Below, piece after piece: positions 58,303-64,000 of a stretch of DNA of 64,000 nucleotides. Both the position numbers and the translations under genes were made by a program. The DNA is from Limonium bicolor (Eukaryota > Streptophyta > Magnoliopsida > Caryophyllales > Plumbaginaceae): positions 34,218,337 to 34,282,336 of the forward strand of contig CM041780.1 in assembly GCA_023374045.1 (NCBI GenBank), in the 5' to 3' direction. Numbering within the stretch: the first letter of the stretch is position 1; every line of letters begins with the position of its first letter. The notes below the pieces were generated by a model. The model was not told the DNA's origin, searched no databases, and saw only the letters and a program-made list of their open reading frames with translations.

Positions 58303-60085
58303 AAAAACATGGTTTAAGGTTATGAAGTGATATGTGATGATGGGGATTGATAGGTAATGATGTTATAAGGATGTTAAGGACATGTTAGGGGAGTTTTAAT
58401 GACACCTAAGTGGGTTAAAAGTTGTATTAAAATGTGAGAGTAAAACAAGTTAAAAATGTTAAGTTATGTAACTAAGTTAACGGGGAAAAATTAAGCATTG
58501 ACATTAAATGATCAAGCAAACCCCGATGTTAATGAAAACACGTGTGATGTTAACAGTTGTTCGAGAATTGCTCGAGGAACATATATGGACAGGATAAGTG
58601 GACTCCGGTGACAGGTATGGTTTTCTTGCAACCTGCGTCCTACCGGATTACACCGGCTTGTATGCCAATGTGTTTTTCTGTATGTTTGCCACGTTGTAAG
58701 ATAAAACATGTAATGAGTTTACAGTAATTCATTTATGTGGCGTGTTCAACTCCGATACCATCTAACCTCGGCAGTGTTAACCTTAGTTAACTGAGTCTAG
58801 GATCACTTGAGAGTTCGGTATTCGGAGTAAACGACCCGTACCATGGGACGTACTAACCACGGCTATGCGTGTGTTAATTGTGTGTTATGTGTTTGTGAAT
58901 GTAGGGATCTCCCTTGTGTGTTTAACCCAGTTGTAATACTGTATGTGTGTAGGTGTGATAGACTCCATAGTGGGGTTCTAACTATTATGTAAAGTAAGTA
59001 TGTACTAACAATAGTGAGGAATCCGGTTTGGCCGGTCGCGCGTTGTTTGGGAGAGGGTATCCTTCCTAGCCTTACCCTTCTCTTTGTTATGGTTGTTTCC
59101 CTCACGGGTTATGATCTCCCATTAGCTTACTCCCAAGCTTGGCTATTCTGACTTATGATCGGTTTAGGGGAACATGTGTTTGTGTGGTGTGTTCGGGCCT
59201 CCAAACCCGAACCGCCTTAACTTAAGTTACTCGTCCAACTATTAGGACGGTAATGAGTGTTGTTGTTATTGTATAACGAGCTTATCATGAGACTGGCAAC
59301 ATTCTCTAGGCTCACCAGTGTGTAAACAATGTTTGGGTCGGTTCCTAAGAGAACCATTCCCGTTGTGTTATGTGTTTTGTTGTGATGCAATATTTATTGC
59401 GGTGTTATGTTGTGCACATGGAAACGTGCAAAGTGTTGTTAAGTGTTGTTATGTAGTGTATGTTATAAGTTGTAAAATGTGAAGTGTGTGGATCATGGAT
59501 ATGATTCCCCGTTTGTGATGAGAGGCGTTTACAGATAACCCGATTTAAGGGTATGTGTCGTCTATTAAGGAAGTAGCTCCGTTGGAGGAGAAACACTCTA
59601 GGGATGATGAATACCATGGGTGACTTGTTAAGTAGGATGTATTATCCGATTGTTGAGCCCATTGAGGCGAAATGTTAAGTGTTGTGTGTTTATTGTCACA
59701 TGCATGATTTAAATATAATCAACTGCATGCTAAGACGACAATTAGTTGTGCGTGGCCCGGTAGCATGTGGGCTGGGATTACCATACCAGCAAAGGTGCTG
59801 AGCCCCTTGGGGCCACCCCTTTCTCTTCTTTTCCTATTTCAGGTACGAAGTGCTGGAAGCCGTTCGAGAGTAGGACGGGTAGTCATTGTACATGGGTAAA
59901 CTTTTAAGTGTATGTATACAGTAGGTGTAGTAAGACCGATATTGTTGTCGGCACCAGTTTATAATACTCGGTATAGTTGATAAGGTGTATGTTGTGGTTG
60001 TTGTCGTTAATGTAAAGGAATAACAATGTATAGTCGCTCGGGAATTTAGCCCATCAGACCGGTACAATGTATATGGATTAGCCTT

Positions 60086-60107
60086 GTTAGCCACGTGGGT
60101 GGCTAAC
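60086..60107 (+). promoter_or_regulatory. U5 hairpin, second LARD
   Basis: A perfect 9-bp stem GTTAGCCAC/GTGGCTAAC. It is the reference form of the series. Confidence 0.6.
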
Positions 60108-60204
60108 GGCGTGTAACACCAACAAGTTAAGTAATGTGATAAGGTTGTTCTTCCGCTGCAGTTTGTTGTAAGTATGTTAATGTTGGATGGGGTGTTACAA
60201 AAAG

Positions 60205-60216
60205 TGGTATCAGAGC
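60205..60216 (+). promoter_or_regulatory. Primer-binding site, initiator tRNA-Met
   Basis: TGGTATCAGAGC lies 5 bp after the LTR and in one arm of the same hairpin as in the first LARD. Confidence 0.95.
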
Positions 60217-63200
60217 GAAGTATCGCTCTGATGACTGAATTACCGAGCTTAGGAAGTACCGAGTTAGGATTTAAGTACTTTGGGTTAAGGGTTGAGTGAT
60301 AGCGTGAGAGATACGCTAGTTAGGAACTACAGTGACTACTGGAAACCTACAATATCCATCCCACCTCCACAATCCCTGTTTGATAACTTGGGAAGAACGC
60401 CAGAGAGATGAAAGTCCTCTCATACTCGGGAATACCCGATCTGGCTGTATTAAATACCCTTAGGGTACGGAGAACCTGTCATACGGTAGATCCCGAAAAC
60501 TGGGAATCCCGGAGACGGTCTCCATCTGAATAATGTTAACCGCATTTCATAGCAATGAATGAAGGATCTTGTGTATTGGAGAATAGAATTTCCGGCAACC
60601 TGGGTCGACATGCAAAGCAGTCGAGAGTAACCAGCTTGCAACGCCACAACCGTGCAACAGGCAAGAAATGGATTAATAACACCGAGCAAGTGTTAGGACC
60701 ACAGTTGATAAACAATACACCAACGGTATACCAACCGACAAGGAACTACAACGTAGTGCCCAACAAGAGACAAGTCTCAGTAACCACGACAAGTGCGTGG
60801 GATGGGCTATAAAGAGAATACAATACTAAGAAAAAGGGGTCTCCCAGAATGGGAAATACCCTAGTAATGATTATTATGTGAATACAGTGTGAAGTCACCT
60901 AGACAAGTTATTATCAAGACAGTAAGATCAGTGAGGGCCAACAAGGCCACTGATAACAGTATGGGTAAAAACAATACCACAAACTGGTATGTGTTAAACC
61001 GATAGCCAGTTAGCATGGCGCACTTGCCATAGCAAGTGCTGCTATAATAGGGCTGTTCGGGAAATTTATAACCACTAAAGGTACTTGGAAAAGTACCATG
61101 GAGTTAAATGTGATCATTGTAACCGTGGAAGGGCTTAATAGCCTAACCTCTGTGATTGAAGTACACCAGTCAGCAGGAAGCTAGACTTGGTTAAGGTAAG
61201 AAGATGTTGTGAAACCATGAAAATTTTTCTTTCAAACCTAATCTTTCACAAACCCTTTTTTCTTTTCAAACCAGATTTTCTTTCAAACCAACACTTCTTT
61301 CAAACCTTCTTTTAAACCAAACCAGTAAAACCAAGGACAGTTGACAAGGATACAACAATGGATAAACTTTCCCTCGATTAAGTTCGGGAAGTAAGGAACG
61401 AATATTGTCACGGGACAATATAAGGGAGTTGACAACAGAATACTTCACCTAGGCGTGTGACGGACACTACGAGTGTACCAATTGAATTGTGGGACGACCG
61501 CACTCCGATAGGAGCATGTGGGCCTGACAGACCTACTTATGGGTTAGTTGGGAAGTAGCAATGTATCAGTATGATACCCCATATATGTATACGAGTAGAG
61601 TCCGAAACACGGGAAGTAGTCGACTCCGTCTACGGTCAGCAGTATAAATCAAACGAGAGCTAAGGATTACAAGGAATAGTTGAAGCTAAGGAAACTCAGT
61701 TAAGTTAACGAGACTAAAAGGATTAGTGAACTCTTTCAAGGAAAGTTTAAGAGTCAGGAAGTGCGAAGGGCACAAACTGTTATGTAAAGACACCACATAT
61801 GTCTTAAGGATCCTTAGGGATAAACATTATAGCTGGAATGGTGACCAGCCTGTACATGGCAAGCAGATGCCTAATGTGGACACATTAATGTGCAATGAAC
61901 GGATAAATTCCCAGAATGAGTACCTACACTACCAGGAAATGTTAATCTTCACAGAAGAGATAATAACCAGTAAAGAACGCGAAAGGCGTAGCTAAGGAAT
62001 ATACCAATAAGTGTGAGCCAATGTAATGGCATAACTTAGCACACCCAGGAGAAATCCTTAAAGGGTGTTCGCATCAACAACATTTTGAACAAAATGGCAT
62101 GACAAAGCACAAGGTTGAAACTAACACACAGTTTAGACATAAGTTGTCAGGAGACGGACTACAATCCCTAAAGGGCATCCCACAAAGGAAACGTGGTGCA
62201 CGACCTTGTCATGGAGCTCAGTATAATATCCAATCATAATAATGTTGTAAGAAATAGTACATATTTGTGGACAGCCTACAATGAGCCCAGCTCAAGGCAA
62301 ACAAGGCTCATAAGCCCAGTAATATATGTTATATAAATTCGATTATGGTAGAAGTTTATGTTGTATAAGCGAATAGATGGTAAACGAACCACTGCATTAA
62401 GAGTGGGATACCTCTCGACATTGTGACAACCGCAGGCGGTAGTTTGTGAATCAAGTTCAAGAAATATGTTAAGGATTGACCATGTGTTATTGAAAAAGAG
62501 CAGTTAGCTTGATAGCCATGTGTGTATAAAGTGAAACACCGACTGATATGCCGGCTTGTGACTCGAATGATCGATGCTCAAGGAGCTTCAGTGGTCATCC
62601 AATGAGGGATGAAACCTAATATTAATAATGTAAATTTATGTGGAAGTTAATGTGACGTAAATACTATGTGAGTTAGTGTTATACGATAAGTGCGAGCAAC
62701 GGTGCGCAGTTAACGACACGTTGTATAAGTGTTGTTGAATGATAATATGGTTTAGGTCGAACCAGTCCTAGACTAAGAGTCTCAGTGAAGGACAGTGTGA
62801 ATTCCATGGCGAGTCGCATAAGGGATTTACTGTCGAGAGTTTACGCCTCTGCCACTCTGGTATGACTGAGTGTTTTGGTATTGCTCTTCGCCGTAATGAT
62901 CGAATGAGATAGCTAAATGCATTGGAAACATGTAATTGTGGAGCATAATGTTATAATGGCCGATGGCATAGGAAATGCAAGACCACATCAATACAAAACC
63001 AAAATGTGGAGACATGATTAACAGTAAGTGACTACAGTAGCACTAACTACCAATACCGGTATGGAATATACCCCAATATTGGAAATAGCAGAGAGAGCAC
63101 TACACACTAGGTAGTAGCTCAATCTCAACCGACAATAAGCCGGAAGGGAACAAGTCAATCATTGTGAAATACATAGTTGTATCACAGTAAATTCTTATGG

Positions 63201-63622
63201 AAGTAGATAGAAAGTTTTAACTCACCGAATTCGCTAACGGTTAAAAGATACCGGCGTCGGTTGAGAAACCATGTTACCAAGATGAAGGTGACAATTGGGA
63301 AGTACAATACAGTAAGATAACAAAAGGGAGCAATTAGCTCTAACAGTTATTAGAGTTTCGCAGCAGAAACTAGTGAGCCAGTGATTCAAGTGTTGAATGT
63401 ACATGGTGAACATGAGTGAATGGCTAATTATTAACGCCTAAAGCCTCACAGGCCAGGACCGAAACCGGTTATGAGTTATAACTCCAATGAGAATTCTTGG
63501 TTAGGAACTAAACCGCCAATATGGTTAAGATCCTCTAATCAGAATCCATTGTGTAATAGACCGCGTGGAAGTTAAAACACTTCACGACGGCAGAACATTT
63601 AAGCCAATGTTTAGTAGTGATT

Positions 63623-63658
63623 GATTACGTGGGCGTAATCCCTTTTAAGGGGGGTAGA
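63623..63658 (+). promoter_or_regulatory. Internal PPT-like module in second LARD
   Basis: GATTACG (63623-63629) pairs with CGTAATC (63634-63640), followed by CCTTTTAAGGGGGGTAGAG. It is identical in its key parts to 26711-26748. Confidence 0.8.
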
Positions 63659-64000
63659 GCGCAAAACCACTTGGTGTATATTACCGTACAAGTGTACGTA
63701 GTGTTGTTATTTATATTTGCATAGCACAAAATTATTGTTTGTTTTTGATGATTGGTGTGTGTGTTACGTAAACATACACATTCATTCATGGATTAATTGT
63801 GGGTAATTGCGCACGATGATGCGAATACCATTGTGATAAGTGTGTGTGTTTGTTAACAGTTGTGTGTGATTGTACAAGTGTGGGGAGTAGATAAACTCCC
63901 GGGGGAACAAAAGCCCCGACAGTGTATAAATGTAAAATCAGGTGTGTTGTATTTTGGTAAAATATATGTAATATATATATATGTATACTTAATAGTGAGC

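Larger units (their letters stand above)
55643..60199 (+). mobile_element. 5' LTR of second LARD
   Basis: 4.56 kb, TGAAATACCCC to GGGGTGTTACA, with the hairpin at 56079-56102, the array at 58038-58302, the core block near 58605-58670, the CAGGTA block near 59751-59846 and the U5 hairpin 60086-60107. It is more diverged from 18578-23228 than that LTR is from its own sister, most strongly at 58740-59660. Confidence 0.95.
55643..64000 (+). mobile_element. Second plus-strand LARD-like element, 3' end outside the window
   Basis: 5' LTR 55643-60199, PBS 60205-60216, then internal non-coding sequence to the window edge. The internal part follows 23229-27050 in order, with many small differences and some longer gaps (for example around 62480). 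It carries the internal PPT module at 63623-63658. No gag-pol was found. It inserted into the older minus-strand LARD after 'gaatg' (55638-55642). Confidence 0.9.
60200..64000 (+). mobile_element. Internal region of second LARD, non-coding
   Basis: 3.8 kb matching 23229-27050. ORFs are under 100 codons and not shared in frame with the first copy. It includes the 'tttcaaacc' repeats near 61240-61310 and the internal PPT module. Confidence 0.85.

Overview
This is plant nuclear repeat DNA: a stack of nested Ty3/gypsy LTR retrotransposons with no host gene that I can recognise. The primer-binding sites match the 3' end of plant initiator tRNA-Met. The pol genes read protease-RT-RNase H-integrase and end in a chromodomain-like tail, which suggests a Tekay/Del-type chromovirus. 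LTRs of 4-5 kb and up to four nested insertion levels suggest a large-genome flowering plant. The species cannot be told from this window.

Layout. (1) 1-362 is the end of an LTR inserted into an old plus-strand LTR (363-5929). (2) That old LTR sits in a minus-strand, non-coding LARD-like element. Its LTR is 5930-8797 and its internal DNA is 8798-10356, resuming at 55192-55642. (3) Inserted in that (target duplication GATAC) is a minus-strand autonomous element, 10357-55186. (4) Inserted in the RT of that element (duplication CCCAC) is a plus-strand autonomous element, 17350-47674. (5) Inserted in the 5' LTR of that one (duplication AAAGG) is a complete plus-strand LARD-like element, 18578-32772. 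The 3' LTR at 42819-47674 preserves the empty target site. (6) A second plus-strand LARD-like copy begins at 55643 and runs off the window.

The main discovery is in both autonomous elements. They carry an AlkB-type Fe(II)/2-oxoglutarate dioxygenase domain between the Gag zinc knuckles and the protease. The order is gag exon 1, exon 2, exon 3 (zinc knuckles), AlkB exon with its own stop codon, then pol. Comparing the two diverged copies shows introns at the same places and phases. The donor after the zinc knuckles is phase 1. Both the AlkB acceptor and the pol acceptor accept phase 1, so alternative splicing could give either Gag-AlkB or Gag-Pol. This is inferred from sequence and would need RNA data.

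The LARD-like elements have no gag or pol. They keep the LTR termini, the primer-binding site with its hairpin, the leader and two copies of a hairpin plus polypurine-tract module. The autonomous elements carry the same signals, so they are the likely source of proteins for LARD mobilisation. Several structures (PBS hairpin, PPT hairpin, U5 hairpin, LTR hairpin arrays) show paired substitutions between families.

Caution: many single-base length differences in short runs separate sister LTRs and break the plus-strand coding exons. Some frameshifts may therefore be uncorrected long-read errors rather than real decay.
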